Assembly (NCBI GenBank): GCA_023458215.1
Contig: JAEXAJ010000146.1
Span: forward strand, 1-62,756
Direction of reading: 5' to 3'
From: Bacteroidota bacterium
GTDB taxonomy: Bacteria > Bacteroidota > Bacteroidia > Bacteroidales > Bacteroidaceae
DNA length: 62,756 nucleotides
Shown: positions 47,980 to 57,880 of the stretch, in pieces
Layout of the letters: each line of letters opens with the position of its first letter
How positions within the stretch are numbered: the first letter of the stretch is position 1
Notes under the pieces: generated by a model
What the model was told of the DNA's origin: nothing
The model's database searches: none
Seen by the model: only the letters and a program-made list of their open reading frames with translations
Program-made: the position numbers and the translations under genes

Positions 47980-50493
47980 TCATTTCGCTTTCAGCGCCGT
48001 CACCGCCTTTTCCAATCCGTCGGCTGTAGCTGCCACCTTAATGCTGCCGGACTTGCCGTTGTTCTGTACCACCACCAAGCACTTTCCATAGAAAGCCTTC
48101 CGGTGATTGTCCTTGAACTTCTCCATCGAGATGGGGCTGCCATTATCTACGCCGGCAATGAAACCCGGTCCGTCGACGGCAAAGGTAACATCATTTTCGG
48201 CATTCGGACAAAGATTTCCGTCCTTATCTACGATCTCTACGGTTACAAAACTCAGATCCTTGCCATCGGCATGGATCGTGCTGCGGTCGGGAGTCAGGCG
48301 AATTTGCGCGGGTTCGCCGGCAGTACGTATCTCTTGCTCGGCTACTACTTTGCCCTCTTTGCGGGAAACAGCCTTTACCGTACCCGGTTCGTACTTCACA
48401 CGCCATACCACATGGAAATCGTCTTTCCCTTTGCTGCGTACGCCTTGCGACTTGCCATTAACGAAGAGTTCCACCTCATCGGCATTGTTATAGTAGGCCC
48501 AGAGGTCGATATCCTGCCCAGGCGTCCAGTTCCAGTGCGGAAAGAGATGGAGCACGGACTTGTCGGGTCGCCATTCGGACTGGTACATATAATAGACATC
48601 TTTCGGGAAACCCGCCAAGTCTATAATACCAAAGTAAGAACTACGTGCCGGCCAGCCGTAGGGAGTAGGCTCACCGATATAGTCGAAGCCCGTCCAAACA
48701 TACTGACCGCTGATAAAGTCGTTGTTCTTGACATGACGCATCGTACCTTCGTGACGGTTTCCCCAAGGCACATGGCAATTGTCGTAAGAAGAACAAGAGA
48801 ACGAAGGTTCTTGGAAAGGTTTGTCCCAACGTTCGGGCCAGATAAACATCGAGTCGCTCGGCATACGATAATACCCGCGCGTCATCAGTCCGGACACACT
48901 CTCGGTTACAATAAACGGCTTGCCGGGAAAGTTTTCGGGAACACCCGCAAACCAGTCGTCATGGTAATTGAAGCCGATAATGTCGAGGGCTCCCGAACGG
49001 AACAGGTGATTGTAAGGATTCGGTTCATTGCAACCGGAAGTCACGGGGCGGGTCGGGTCGAGGGCTTTCACCATATCGGCGAGTTTCTTTGTCAGCAGGG
49101 AGTTCACGGACATCTCACCTTCGGCAGCCAGCATGTCCGAGCTACGACCGAAGTTCAGGATAAGGTTGGCTTCTTCGAGGCTGAGGGTATCGGCTTTGGC
49201 ATCCGTCCATTGTTCCAGCACTTCGTTGCCGATGCTCCACATAAAGACGGAAGGATGGTTGCGGTCGCGCACAATCAGGTCGGTAAGATCGCGTTCGTGC
49301 CACTCGTTGAAGTAACGGGAGTAGTCGTGGCGAGTCTTCTTCTTGCGCCACATGTCGAAAGTCTCGTCCATGACGATGAAGCCCATACGGTCGCAAAGGT
49401 CGAGCAACTCCGGTGCGGGCGGGTTATGTGAACAGCGGATGCCGTTGCAACCCATCTCTTTGAGTATCTCCAGTTGGCGTTCGATGGCGCGCGTGTTTAC
49501 GGCAGCACCCAGGCAGCCCAGGTCGTGGTGCATACATACGCCGTTGATCTTCACTTGCTCGCCATTCAGGATAAATCCCTTCTGTGCGTCAAAGCGGAAG
49601 GTGCGGATGCCGAAAGGGGTATTGTAGGTATCAACCGGCTTGCCGCCCATGCGGATTTCCGTCTTTACATTATAAAGGTAAGGACGGTCGATGCTCCACA
49701 GTTCAGGATTGTCAAGGGTTATTTCTTGTACGGCTTCTAGCTGCTTGCCTTGTTCCACGGCCAGTTGGTTGGAAACTTCGCCTACTACCTTGCCTTGTTC
49801 GTCGATCAGTCTTGATACCAGTTCGAGAGGTGCAAGCGTATCTTGTTCATTCTTCAGGGTAGTGCGCAGGGTGAGGCGGGCATGGTTTTTCGACACTTCA
49901 TCGGCAGTGACGTAGGTGCCCCATTGCGCAACATGCACCGGGTTCACTTTCGTCAGCCACACATTGCGATAAATGCCACAACCGGAGTACCAACGGGAAT
50001 TGGGTTGCTCGGCATTATCCACCCGGACGGCAATTACATTCTTCTCGCCCCACCGGATGTAAGGAGTGAGATCGTAGCTGAACGAGATATAGCCGTATGG
50101 ACGAGTACCCAGCTTATGACCGTTGATATATACGGTAGAATTCATATAGGCACCGTCGAAGTCGATGCGCAGACGCTTGCCTTGATCGGCTTTATCGACG
50201 GTGAATGCTTTACGATACCAGCCGATGCCTCCGGGCAGGGCACCGCCGCCCGTACCGGAAGGGTTTTCTCTGCTGAACTCACCTTCTACGGCCCAGTCGT
50301 GGGGCAGATTCAGTTTCCGCCAATCCGCATCGTTGTAGTCGGGACGGGCAGCGGTAGAATCATCGCCTAGCCGGAAAGTCCAATCGGCGGTAAAATCTTG
50401 TCGCCTGCCGTCGGTGGCTTCCTTCGGAGAAGTACAAGCAACTGACAATAGAAGAAGCAGGCAGGATAGTTGAATAGTGATTGATTTCTTCAT
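47980..50493 (-). CDS. GH2 beta-galactosidase, lipoprotein
   Basis: This 837-residue protein has a lipobox SVAC. It has the GH2 sugar-binding domain (GIGWYRKAF, ADWRKLNLPHDWAV), Ig domain and TIM barrel with acid/base Glu in SIGNEVLEQW and nucleophile Glu in VTESVSGLM. A DUF4982 domain and a C-terminal Ig-like domain (about 730-830) follow. This architecture is usual for Bacteroides beta-galactosidases. Its neighbours suggest galactose side chains of xyloglucan as the target. Array E lies between it and GH31. Confidence 0.92.
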   Translation of the reverse strand: MKKSITIQLSCLLLLLSVACTSPKEATDGRRQDFTADWTFRLGDDSTAARPDYNDADWRKLNLPHDWAVEGEFSRENPSGTGGGALPGGIGWYRKAFTVDKADQGKRLRIDFDGAYMNSTVYINGHKLGTRPYGYISFSYDLTPYIRWGEKNVIAVRVDNAEQPNSRWYSGCGIYRNVWLTKVNPVHVAQWGTYVTADEVSKNHARLTLRTTLKNEQDTLAPLELVSRLIDEQGKVVGEVSNQLAVEQGKQLEAVQEITLDNPELWSIDRPYLYNVKTEIRMGGKPVDTYNTPFGIRTFRFDAQKGFILNGEQVKINGVCMHHDLGCLGAAVNTRAIERQLEILKEMGCNGIRCSHNPPAPELLDLCDRMGFIVMDETFDMWRKKKTRHDYSRYFNEWHERDLTDLIVRDRNHPSVFMWSIGNEVLEQWTDAKADTLSLEEANLILNFGRSSDMLAAEGEMSVNSLLTKKLADMVKALDPTRPVTSGCNEPNPYNHLFRSGALDIIGFNYHDDWFAGVPENFPGKPFIVTESVSGLMTRGYYRMPSDSMFIWPERWDKPFQEPSFSCSSYDNCHVPWGNRHEGTMRHVKNNDFISGQYVWTGFDYIGEPTPYGWPARSSYFGIIDLAGFPKDVYYMYQSEWRPDKSVLHLFPHWNWTPGQDIDLWAYYNNADEVELFVNGKSQGVRSKGKDDFHVVWRVKYEPGTVKAVSRKEGKVVAEQEIRTAGEPAQIRLTPDRSTIHADGKDLSFVTVEIVDKDGNLCPNAENDVTFAVDGPGFIAGVDNGSPISMEKFKDNHRKAFYGKCLVVVQNNGKSGSIKVAATADGLEKAVTALKAK

Positions 50494-50543
50494 GATATGG
50501 ATTGTTTAAGGGGGGATGAGTATAAGCCATTTGTAGGGTGTCT

Positions 50544-50653
50544 GATAAACACTGGCGTTTCTCGCGATAAACACTGGTGTTTGGCGTGATAGACACCAGT
50601 GTTCAACAAGATAGACACTGGTGTTCAGCAAGACAAACGCCAGTGTCTATCAA
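50544..50653. repeat. 22-bp-period tandem array E (5 exact-length units)
   Basis: Units start at 50544, 50566, 50588, 50610 and 50632 with GATAAAC, GATAGAC or GACAAAC. Each carries a dyad of the form AACAC-TG-GTGTT or its inverse (CCAGTGT). All five are exactly 22 bp with no insertions. The array lies 32 bp past the GH31 stop codon and before the GH2 gene. Confidence 0.9.
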
Positions 50654-50685
50654 AGTCATAAAAAGGTTCTCTCTAAAGCAACACT

Positions 50686-53568
50686 TTACAGATTGATATT
50701 CTGCGATTTACCATCATACTTCACCACCGTACCTTTCGCTTTCAGATCGAAGGGTTGAGGTTTGTCTTTGGTTACTTTCACGACATTGAAGGTACGTTCT
50801 TTCAGCATGCCGGGGAACTCGCCCGCACGTTCGCCAATAGTAAGGGTGCCTTCCGCATCATTGTAAGTAAACGGAATGGTGGCATATTGTCCCTTTTCGT
50901 AGTTATAGTTCACACCTTCGTCTTCATAAAGAGTGAACGCGCCGTTCTTTCCTGCGTACACATAGAGCGTCACCTCCGAAGCAGGTTTCTCATTGCTGTA
51001 CTGCATGTCCGGACCGTAGGGCACAATCGCACCTTCGCGTACATACAACGGCATGCGTTCGTAAGGAGCATCTACTTTCAACTTCTGACCGCCTGCCACG
51101 TACTTGCCGGTATAGAAATCGTACCAACCGCAACTTGCCGGGAAGTACATCTCACGGCTACGCGCGCCATACTCATAAACCGGAGCAGCCATCATAGCAG
51201 GACCGAACATAAACTGGTCGCCGATATTATTCACATTCGCATCTGCGGTAAAGTCCATCACCAACGGACGCATAATCGTATAATCATTGAAATACGTCAT
51301 ACCTGCCAACGAGTAGATATATGGCATCATGTTGTAACGCAACTTCGTATAGTAAACGATGGAATTATAAGCCGGATGTCCTTCGGGAGCAATGTTCCAC
51401 ACTTCACGGAACGGATATTGACCGTGCGCACGGAACAGCGGGCAGAAAGCACCGAACTGATACCAACGGGCATTCAACTCTCTCCACTCCTTATAATCGG
51501 CATTCTCGCGACCCGTATTGTTCATTTCCATCTGACCTGCCACATAACGGTTCTCCACACAGAAGCCACCGATATCCATGGTCCAGTACGGAATACCGCT
51601 CACGGCAAAGTTCAGTCCGGCACTGATCTGCGATTTCATATCTTCCCAACGGGTAGCGATATCACCGCTCCAGGTAGCGGTAGAGTAACGTTGGCAACCT
51701 GCAAAACCCGAACGGGTCAAGAGGAATACGCGCTGATCCGGATTCACGCCGCGTTGTCCGTCATAGATGGCTTCGGCATTCATCAGAGCATACGCATTGA
51801 AGTATTGAGCCGAAGGGCCCAGTGCCGTAGGACCGCAAAGATCCTTGCGATATTGCAGGTCGGTACAGTCACGAATATTCGGCTCGCTGGCGTCCATCCA
51901 CCAAGCATCGATGCCGAGTGTATAAAGATGATCCTCCATCTGCTTCCAGAAGAGCTTGCGGGCATCTTTGGAATACGCATCATAGAAGGAGCCGATATAA
52001 CCGGGGCCGATCCAGTCGCGAATGCTGTCTTTTATAGCTTGCTGATACATCCAGCCGTTCTTATCAAATTCTTTATAATGTTCAGTGCTTGCGTAGAACT
52101 TGGGCCAAACAGAAATCATAATCCGTGCATTCAGCGCATGGATAGAGTCTACCATCGCCTTAGGATTGGGGAAACGTGCAGAGTCAAACTCATGGCTACC
52201 CCAAGCATTCTCGGGCCAGTAACTCCAGTCTTGTACAATGTTGTCGATAGGAATCTGTCGGTTACGGAATTCTTTCAGTGCAGAAAGGATTTCATCTTGT
52301 GTTTTATAGCGTTCGCGGCTCTGCCAGTAGCCCATCGCCCACTTCGGCATAATCTGTGATTTTCCGGTCAGGGCACGGTAACCGCTGATTACGTCGTCCA
52401 TGTTGTCGCCATACACGAAGTAATAATCTATCTCGTTGTTCATCTCGCTCCACCAGGCCAGTTTATTCTGCTCTTCGGCAGGCACAGGACTCAGTGCACG
52501 CAATCCGCAATAAGATACACCGCCGTCGGGGTTCCACTCTATCTTTAAAGGTACCCGCTTGCCTGCTTCGAGATTAACTCCGAATTTGTAGCTGTTGGGA
52601 TTCCACGAAGTACGCCAGCGTTCGGGCACAACGAGTTCATTATTAATATATACCTTTATGTATCCGGCATAGTAAAGGATGAAACGGAACAATCCGCTTT
52701 CGGCGGGTTCAATCTCGCCTTCGTATGTCACATTAGCACCCCCGAAAGGAAAATTATCGGGCAGGTTCACTACCTTTTTCAAGTGTGCTTCCCGATCCAG
52801 ATGTTCGAAGTAAAGTGAATCTTCACGGCGGACAAGAGTCTCTGCATTCGATCTTTCAGAAGGGATGTAGGTTCCGGTCAGCGCACCTTCTTTGCCCTCT
52901 TTGTCATAGAGCTTGAATACACTGCCCAACTGTGAATAATCTCGCTGGTCGCCAAAGCGGCAAAGGGAATAGCTGTCCCAAAGCACTCCGTAATTCTTAT
53001 TAGATACAATAAAAGGTACAGATACTTTAGTATTATATTGGAAGAGCTCTTCGTTCTTTCCTTTATAATTAAACTCATCGGCCTGATGTTGTCCCAAACC
53101 ATAGAAAGCTTCATCATCCGCCGACTGGAATACTTGACGTACAGAGTAGGCCTTTGTACCTTCTACTTCTATCGGGGTAAAACTGCGTCCGCCCTTGTCT
53201 TCGGCCAACACGGGTTTGCCGGCTGCATCGGTAAAGCGTACTTCGCCCGTAGTCTTAGAGACAATGGCACATACCTGTGAAGTTTTCACGGAGATTTCAT
53301 CTCCCTGTTCTTCTACCTTAAAGTCGGTTTTGCTTTGTTGGGGAACGATAATGAGACTCTCTTGTTTCGAAAAGTCCTTTTCGGGAGTGGCCGATACATG
53401 AATGAGCTTTTCACCCATTACTTCTACTCGTACCTTGCGCACATCGGTGGGTTGTTGCTGCTTAATCTCTACAACAATCCCGTTTCCGGTCTTCTGATAT
53501 CCACCTCCGGCACACGCGGCAAACATCAACCCGGCAATCAAACAAACTGAAGTGTTTTTCAATTTCAT
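50686..53568 (-). CDS. GH31 alpha-xylosidase/alpha-glucosidase with PA14 domain, lipoprotein
   Basis: This is 960 residues from the ATG at 53568, which begins a lipoprotein signal (lipobox AAC). The N-terminal galactose-mutarotase-like domain is interrupted by a PA14 domain at about 240-375 (YEGEIEPAESGLFRFILYYAGYIKVYINN). The catalytic barrel has nucleophile Asp559 in WWMDASEPN and acid/base Asp636 in TWSGDIATRW. A PA14 insert is what I recall for the characterised Bacteroides ovatus xyloglucan alpha-xylosidase. A TACTTTTA element lies at 53600-53607 on the minus strand. Confidence 0.9.
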   Translation of the reverse strand: MKLKNTSVCLIAGLMFAACAGGGYQKTGNGIVVEIKQQQPTDVRKVRVEVMGEKLIHVSATPEKDFSKQESLIIVPQQSKTDFKVEEQGDEISVKTSQVCAIVSKTTGEVRFTDAAGKPVLAEDKGGRSFTPIEVEGTKAYSVRQVFQSADDEAFYGLGQHQADEFNYKGKNEELFQYNTKVSVPFIVSNKNYGVLWDSYSLCRFGDQRDYSQLGSVFKLYDKEGKEGALTGTYIPSERSNAETLVRREDSLYFEHLDREAHLKKVVNLPDNFPFGGANVTYEGEIEPAESGLFRFILYYAGYIKVYINNELVVPERWRTSWNPNSYKFGVNLEAGKRVPLKIEWNPDGGVSYCGLRALSPVPAEEQNKLAWWSEMNNEIDYYFVYGDNMDDVISGYRALTGKSQIMPKWAMGYWQSRERYKTQDEILSALKEFRNRQIPIDNIVQDWSYWPENAWGSHEFDSARFPNPKAMVDSIHALNARIMISVWPKFYASTEHYKEFDKNGWMYQQAIKDSIRDWIGPGYIGSFYDAYSKDARKLFWKQMEDHLYTLGIDAWWMDASEPNIRDCTDLQYRKDLCGPTALGPSAQYFNAYALMNAEAIYDGQRGVNPDQRVFLLTRSGFAGCQRYSTATWSGDIATRWEDMKSQISAGLNFAVSGIPYWTMDIGGFCVENRYVAGQMEMNNTGRENADYKEWRELNARWYQFGAFCPLFRAHGQYPFREVWNIAPEGHPAYNSIVYYTKLRYNMMPYIYSLAGMTYFNDYTIMRPLVMDFTADANVNNIGDQFMFGPAMMAAPVYEYGARSREMYFPASCGWYDFYTGKYVAGGQKLKVDAPYERMPLYVREGAIVPYGPDMQYSNEKPASEVTLYVYAGKNGAFTLYEDEGVNYNYEKGQYATIPFTYNDAEGTLTIGERAGEFPGMLKERTFNVVKVTKDKPQPFDLKAKGTVVKYDGKSQNINL

Positions 53569-53626
53569 ATCAATAGTTTTAAATATATTTCTACGGATGT
53601 AAAAGTAGAACATTCTTTCAACAAAA

Positions 53627-53655
53627 AGCCCCTCCGATGTTCAATCGAAAGGGCT
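53627..53655 (-). terminator. terminator of the second HTCS gene
   Basis: On the minus strand, AGCCCTTTCGAT-type and ATCGGAGGGGCT arms pair imperfectly and are followed by TTTTTG. It lies about 50 bp past the HTCS stop. Confidence 0.72.
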
Positions 53656-53703
53656 CATTTGATTACCTAAAAGACAATATGTTTCAAGCATGGGTATCTT
53701 TTG

Positions 53704-56700
53704 TTATTTGCCCTCTCTTTCCTGGTAGACAGAGGGCAAAACGCCGAATTCATCCTTGAAATATTTACTGAAATACTTGGGGTTATTAAAGCCCAACTGA
53801 TACGCTATCTCCGACACATTCTGCTGGCTTTCGCGCAATAATTGCGCCGCACGCTTCAAGCGGATGATACGGATAAACTCAATAGGAGTCTTGCCCGTAA
53901 TCTGCAACAACTTTTTATAAAGATGCACCCGGCTCATGCCCAGTTCGTGACTCAATTCCTCTACAGATAAATCGCTACGAGCTATATTAGCCTCTACATA
54001 TTTAATGGCATTCTCTATCAATTTCTCGTCCAACGAAGTGATAACAATATCACTCGGCTCAGGATCGATACGATTGCGCGACTTGCTACGACTGCTCAGG
54101 TCTATCAGTTTGCGCATACGCAGAATCAGCACTTCCATATTAAACGGTTTCGTCACGTAATCATCGGCACCAATAGTCAGACCTTCCACTTTATTTTCTA
54201 CCGATTGCTTGGCGGTAAGCAGAACAAAAGGAATATTTTCAGTACGTTTGTCGGTCTTCACCCAACGGCACAGTTCGTTTCCATCCATCTCGGGCATCAT
54301 CAGATCGCTGACAATCAAATCGGGCATCAATTCGGGAATTATATTCCAAGCCTCCTGCCCGTTTACCGCCGACTGTACGGAGAAGTAAAGACTCAAGCTG
54401 TCTCTCATAAAGGTAACGAAATCTTCATTATCGTCCACAATCAAGACCAATGGCTTCTTCTTCTCGCCCACTTGGCTATTTTCCTCCGTTTCATCTTTTT
54501 GCGTCTTATCAAGCGCCACCGCATCTTCTTCGGCTGCTTCTACCGAAAGGGGAGTAGCTACATTCACCACCGAATGTTTCACCGGAATATCGACCACAAA
54601 TACACTGCCCGCACCTACATTATCGAATACTCGCACTGCTCCGCCATGTAATGTCACGAAATCACGCACCAAACTCAAGCCAATGCCACTACCGGTAGAG
54701 CGATTGCTCTCTCCTTCATGCTCCACTTGGTAGAACCGTTCAAAAATGCGTTCCTTGTCTTCATCTTTCACCCCACTTCCGGTATCTGATACTTTAATCT
54801 CCAAAGTTTCGGGAGAGCCCTTCAGTACTTCTAAGGACACATCGACACGCCCGTTATCCGGGGTAAACTTGAAAGCATTGGACAAGAGATTCATCACAAT
54901 TTTGCCAACTTTATCTTCATCGAAAGCCATATTGAGTGACTCTACAGCCGAGAAAAAAGTAAGATGTACGTTCTTCTTCTCGGAAAGTATCATGAAGGAA
55001 CTGCAAATATTACGAACATAAGTCACGATATCTCCTTCCGACAAGCAGAGATGCAAGCCTGCCATTTCGTTCTTACGGAAATCAAGCAACTGGTTCACCA
55101 GGTTCAACAAACGCAATGCATTGCGGTGCATCAGATTCAGTTTATCTAATTGCTTTACATCTTTTGTTTCTTTAATCATACCTTCCAGCGGAGATATAAT
55201 CAACGTAAGCGGTGTGCGCAACTCATGGCTGACATTGGTGAAGAAACGGAACTTCATTTGATTCACTTCCTCCGTCTTCCGAGCATCCTGTTCCATCTGG
55301 CGTATCTTGAACTTATTGCGTTCACGGCGTTGTACAGAGTAAAGGGCAAGGAATAATCCTCCAATCAGCAAAATAACATAACCTGCATAGGCCCAAGGGG
55401 TCATCCAAAAAGGCGGAAGAATAACAATCTTTAATGAAGCCTCTTCGGTCCCGGCATATCCGTCACTGTTCATGGCTTTCACTTTCAGGAAATAGGTACC
55501 CGGAGCAAGGTTTGTATAGGTTACACGATGCTGGTCAACCATACTGACCAACCAATCACTGTTGAATCCTTCTAATTTATAATAGTAACGGGTCTTCTCA
55601 GGCAAAACATAATTGTCCGAAGCAAAAAGTACAGTGAAGACATTTTGCTTATAGTTCAGTACCACTTCTTTGGTCTCGTTCAAGGCCTCCTTCAATATCG
55701 TATGCCCGTCATACTCCTGACCCACCTTCACATCCTCATTAAATAGCTGGAAGCCGGTAAACATGACTTTAGGTAAAGCGCGGTTGTATTTAATATTATC
55801 AGATCGGAAATTATTCAATCCATACAATCCTCCCACAACTATCTCTCCTGAATGCAAGCGTTTCAAAGAACGTTGATTGAAGTCGCAGCTTTGCAAACCA
55901 TCCTTTTCATCGTAAGTATGACAATGAAAAGATAATTTACCGGTCTTCTCCTCGGCAGAGATAGTAACATTAATCAGTTTACCTCCGGTACTGACCCACA
56001 TGCTATTATTGTCATCTTCCGTAATACCCAATATATAGAACTCTGAAAAATTGGGTTTGATATCTACCCGGTAAAATTCGTCCGACTTCGGGTCATATAC
56101 ATTCAATCCCTCGCGGGTTCCTACCCAAATCAACCCCCTACTGTCTTCGTATACCTGATTAACTGTCTGATTAGTGAATTGCCGCATCCCCGAATGGCTA
56201 CCGGACAAATTGGTTATCTTACGGGTAGCCAAATCCATCATTGCCACTCCCACTGAAGTACCGATAATCAACGTATTGTTACGTGCTAAACATAAGGAAG
56301 ACACATGGTCGGATACAAGGTTTGAATTATTAGAAGCATAGGTGACAAACACACCTGTTGCAGGATTAAAGCATTGCAATCCTCCACCTAGTGTACCAAT
56401 CCATATATTTTTATCAGAATCCTCCAGCAAAGCCCATACATTATCTGAGGCCAGCGTGTTTTCTCCACCCGCACGATAGTGTATAAAACGGTTTCCATCA
56501 TAGCAGTTCAGACCTCCCCAATAGGTTCCTGCCCAAAGTTTGTCGTTGCTATCCAATAAGAGGGATACAATGATATCACTTGAAATAGAGTTTGGATCGG
56601 AAGTATGGGAAAACACTTTCCGTTCATCGGTCGACCGGTCCCAACGTATCAAACCACTGCCGCTCGTACCCAACCATACCACACTTTTCCGGCCATTCTC

Positions 56701-57756
56701 AACACAATTAATATCTCCGATATCAACAAGTCCGAATTTGAAGATGCTCTCGTTGTAATATGAAATCCCTTTTTTATACGTTCCTACCCACATCGTACCT
56801 GAGGCATCCTCGTAAAGAGCCGTTATTGTATTATTAGAGAGGGTACGTTCATTATTAGGATCATTGACCAAATGCACATGTTTCCCATTAGCATCCACCA
56901 ATTCAACTCCATCCTGATCTTTCCCCATCCAAATAGATCCATGCTTGTCTTGTGATACAGCTCGCACACTGTTATAGGAATTATTCTTGGGAGAACGCTG
57001 TTCCCATGTTCTCTGTGGCAAATTATAAATCCACATCCCCAATACACCATATATCCACAAGCGCTCATTCCGGTCTATAAATAATGAATAGTCATCCACA
57101 GCCTCTTTGCCTACATCGGCAGCAACCTCGTTGATTGTCCATTTTATACACAATTTTTCTTTATCGAGGCATACTATTACTCCATGACTGTACATCACCA
57201 AAATTCCTTCGTTGCACTCCGCCATTTCAGCAATGCCCGCATTGAGCAATGCCTCTGCCTTCACATTCACACATTCGGCCTTTTTATCTCCATCGTTGTA
57301 TCGGTAAATACCTTTACCTAAAATATATATCCAAAATGTCTTGTGCTTGTCAATATAGATATAGGAAGGGTTTCCGGATATACCTATATTCCACATCCAT
57401 TTCTCAACATCACGGTCAAAAGTATCGGTCAGCGAATTATAAAAGACATAACCTACACTGGTACGTATCCACAAGTTTCCGGAAGCGTCTTCTTGTATCT
57501 CTTGCACATAGTTGTCGGGCAGAGACTTGGTATCGTTGTTTTGGTTACGGTATATTTTGAATTCATAACCATCATACCGGTTCAGCCCGGAAGCCGTACC
57601 GAACCACATAAAGCCTCTCGAGTCTTTATAAATAGCATTCACCTGATTATTGGATAGTCCGTCTTTCACTTCCAAATGCTTAAACATATAGCTTTGCGCA
57701 GCAGCAGAAAGACATATACCCCAAAGGCATAAAAAGAGCAATTGCAACTTTTTCAT
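53704..57756 (-). CDS. hybrid two-component system sensor/regulator (HTCS)
   Basis: This 1350-residue protein has a signal peptide (ends AAAQ, about residue 21). Beta-propeller repeats (about 25-640, repeated MWFGT and IWVGT strands), a Y_Y_Y domain (about 700-775) and one membrane span (about 785-805) follow. His844 is in VSHELRTPLTL and the ATPase domain has GSGIGLSL. The receiver domain has Asp1151 in VSDLMMPEMDG, and the C-terminus is an AraC-type HTH (about 1245-1345). It faces the same way as the GH31-GH2-GH3-GH95 run downstream and probably regulates it. Confidence 0.95.
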   Translation of the reverse strand: MKKLQLLFLCLWGICLSAAAQSYMFKHLEVKDGLSNNQVNAIYKDSRGFMWFGTASGLNRYDGYEFKIYRNQNNDTKSLPDNYVQEIQEDASGNLWIRTSVGYVFYNSLTDTFDRDVEKWMWNIGISGNPSYIYIDKHKTFWIYILGKGIYRYNDGDKKAECVNVKAEALLNAGIAEMAECNEGILVMYSHGVIVCLDKEKLCIKWTINEVAADVGKEAVDDYSLFIDRNERLWIYGVLGMWIYNLPQRTWEQRSPKNNSYNSVRAVSQDKHGSIWMGKDQDGVELVDANGKHVHLVNDPNNERTLSNNTITALYEDASGTMWVGTYKKGISYYNESIFKFGLVDIGDINCVENGRKSVVWLGTSGSGLIRWDRSTDERKVFSHTSDPNSISSDIIVSLLLDSNDKLWAGTYWGGLNCYDGNRFIHYRAGGENTLASDNVWALLEDSDKNIWIGTLGGGLQCFNPATGVFVTYASNNSNLVSDHVSSLCLARNNTLIIGTSVGVAMMDLATRKITNLSGSHSGMRQFTNQTVNQVYEDSRGLIWVGTREGLNVYDPKSDEFYRVDIKPNFSEFYILGITEDDNNSMWVSTGGKLINVTISAEEKTGKLSFHCHTYDEKDGLQSCDFNQRSLKRLHSGEIVVGGLYGLNNFRSDNIKYNRALPKVMFTGFQLFNEDVKVGQEYDGHTILKEALNETKEVVLNYKQNVFTVLFASDNYVLPEKTRYYYKLEGFNSDWLVSMVDQHRVTYTNLAPGTYFLKVKAMNSDGYAGTEEASLKIVILPPFWMTPWAYAGYVILLIGGLFLALYSVQRRERNKFKIRQMEQDARKTEEVNQMKFRFFTNVSHELRTPLTLIISPLEGMIKETKDVKQLDKLNLMHRNALRLLNLVNQLLDFRKNEMAGLHLCLSEGDIVTYVRNICSSFMILSEKKNVHLTFFSAVESLNMAFDEDKVGKIVMNLLSNAFKFTPDNGRVDVSLEVLKGSPETLEIKVSDTGSGVKDEDKERIFERFYQVEHEGESNRSTGSGIGLSLVRDFVTLHGGAVRVFDNVGAGSVFVVDIPVKHSVVNVATPLSVEAAEEDAVALDKTQKDETEENSQVGEKKKPLVLIVDDNEDFVTFMRDSLSLYFSVQSAVNGQEAWNIIPELMPDLIVSDLMMPEMDGNELCRWVKTDKRTENIPFVLLTAKQSVENKVEGLTIGADDYVTKPFNMEVLILRMRKLIDLSSRSKSRNRIDPEPSDIVITSLDEKLIENAIKYVEANIARSDLSVEELSHELGMSRVHLYKKLLQITGKTPIEFIRIIRLKRAAQLLRESQQNVSEIAYQLGFNNPKYFSKYFKDEFGVLPSVYQEREGK

Positions 57757-57825
57757 ATTATTAGATTAGAGATGAGGGGGAGATTACATTTTACGCCACA
57801 AATGAAAGAAAAAGCAGACAGAAAA

Positions 57826-57871
57826 GCAAGGGAGTTATGGCTTTTTTATCATTTTGTCCGTACTCCCTTGC
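57826..57871 (-). terminator. terminator of the GH42 gene
   Basis: Arms GCAAGGGAGT (57826-57835) and ACTCCCTTGC (57862-57871) form a perfect 10-bp stem with a 26-nt loop. On the minus strand the stem is followed by TTTTC. It starts 10 bp past the GH42 stop. Confidence 0.75.
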
Positions 57872-57880
57872 TAAAATCAA

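Noticed and set aside
48103..49431. 442-codon open frame on the plus strand
   Set aside because: It is antisense to the GH2 gene with intact catalytic motifs, and has no start or domain signals of its own.
50544..50653. Plasmid iterons or a replication origin
   Set aside because: The period fits iterons, but the sequence differs at each locus and no Rep protein or partition gene is near.
50755..52359. 534-codon open frame on the plus strand
   Set aside because: It lies entirely antisense to the GH31 gene, whose motifs are complete; its residue content is unlike a real protein.
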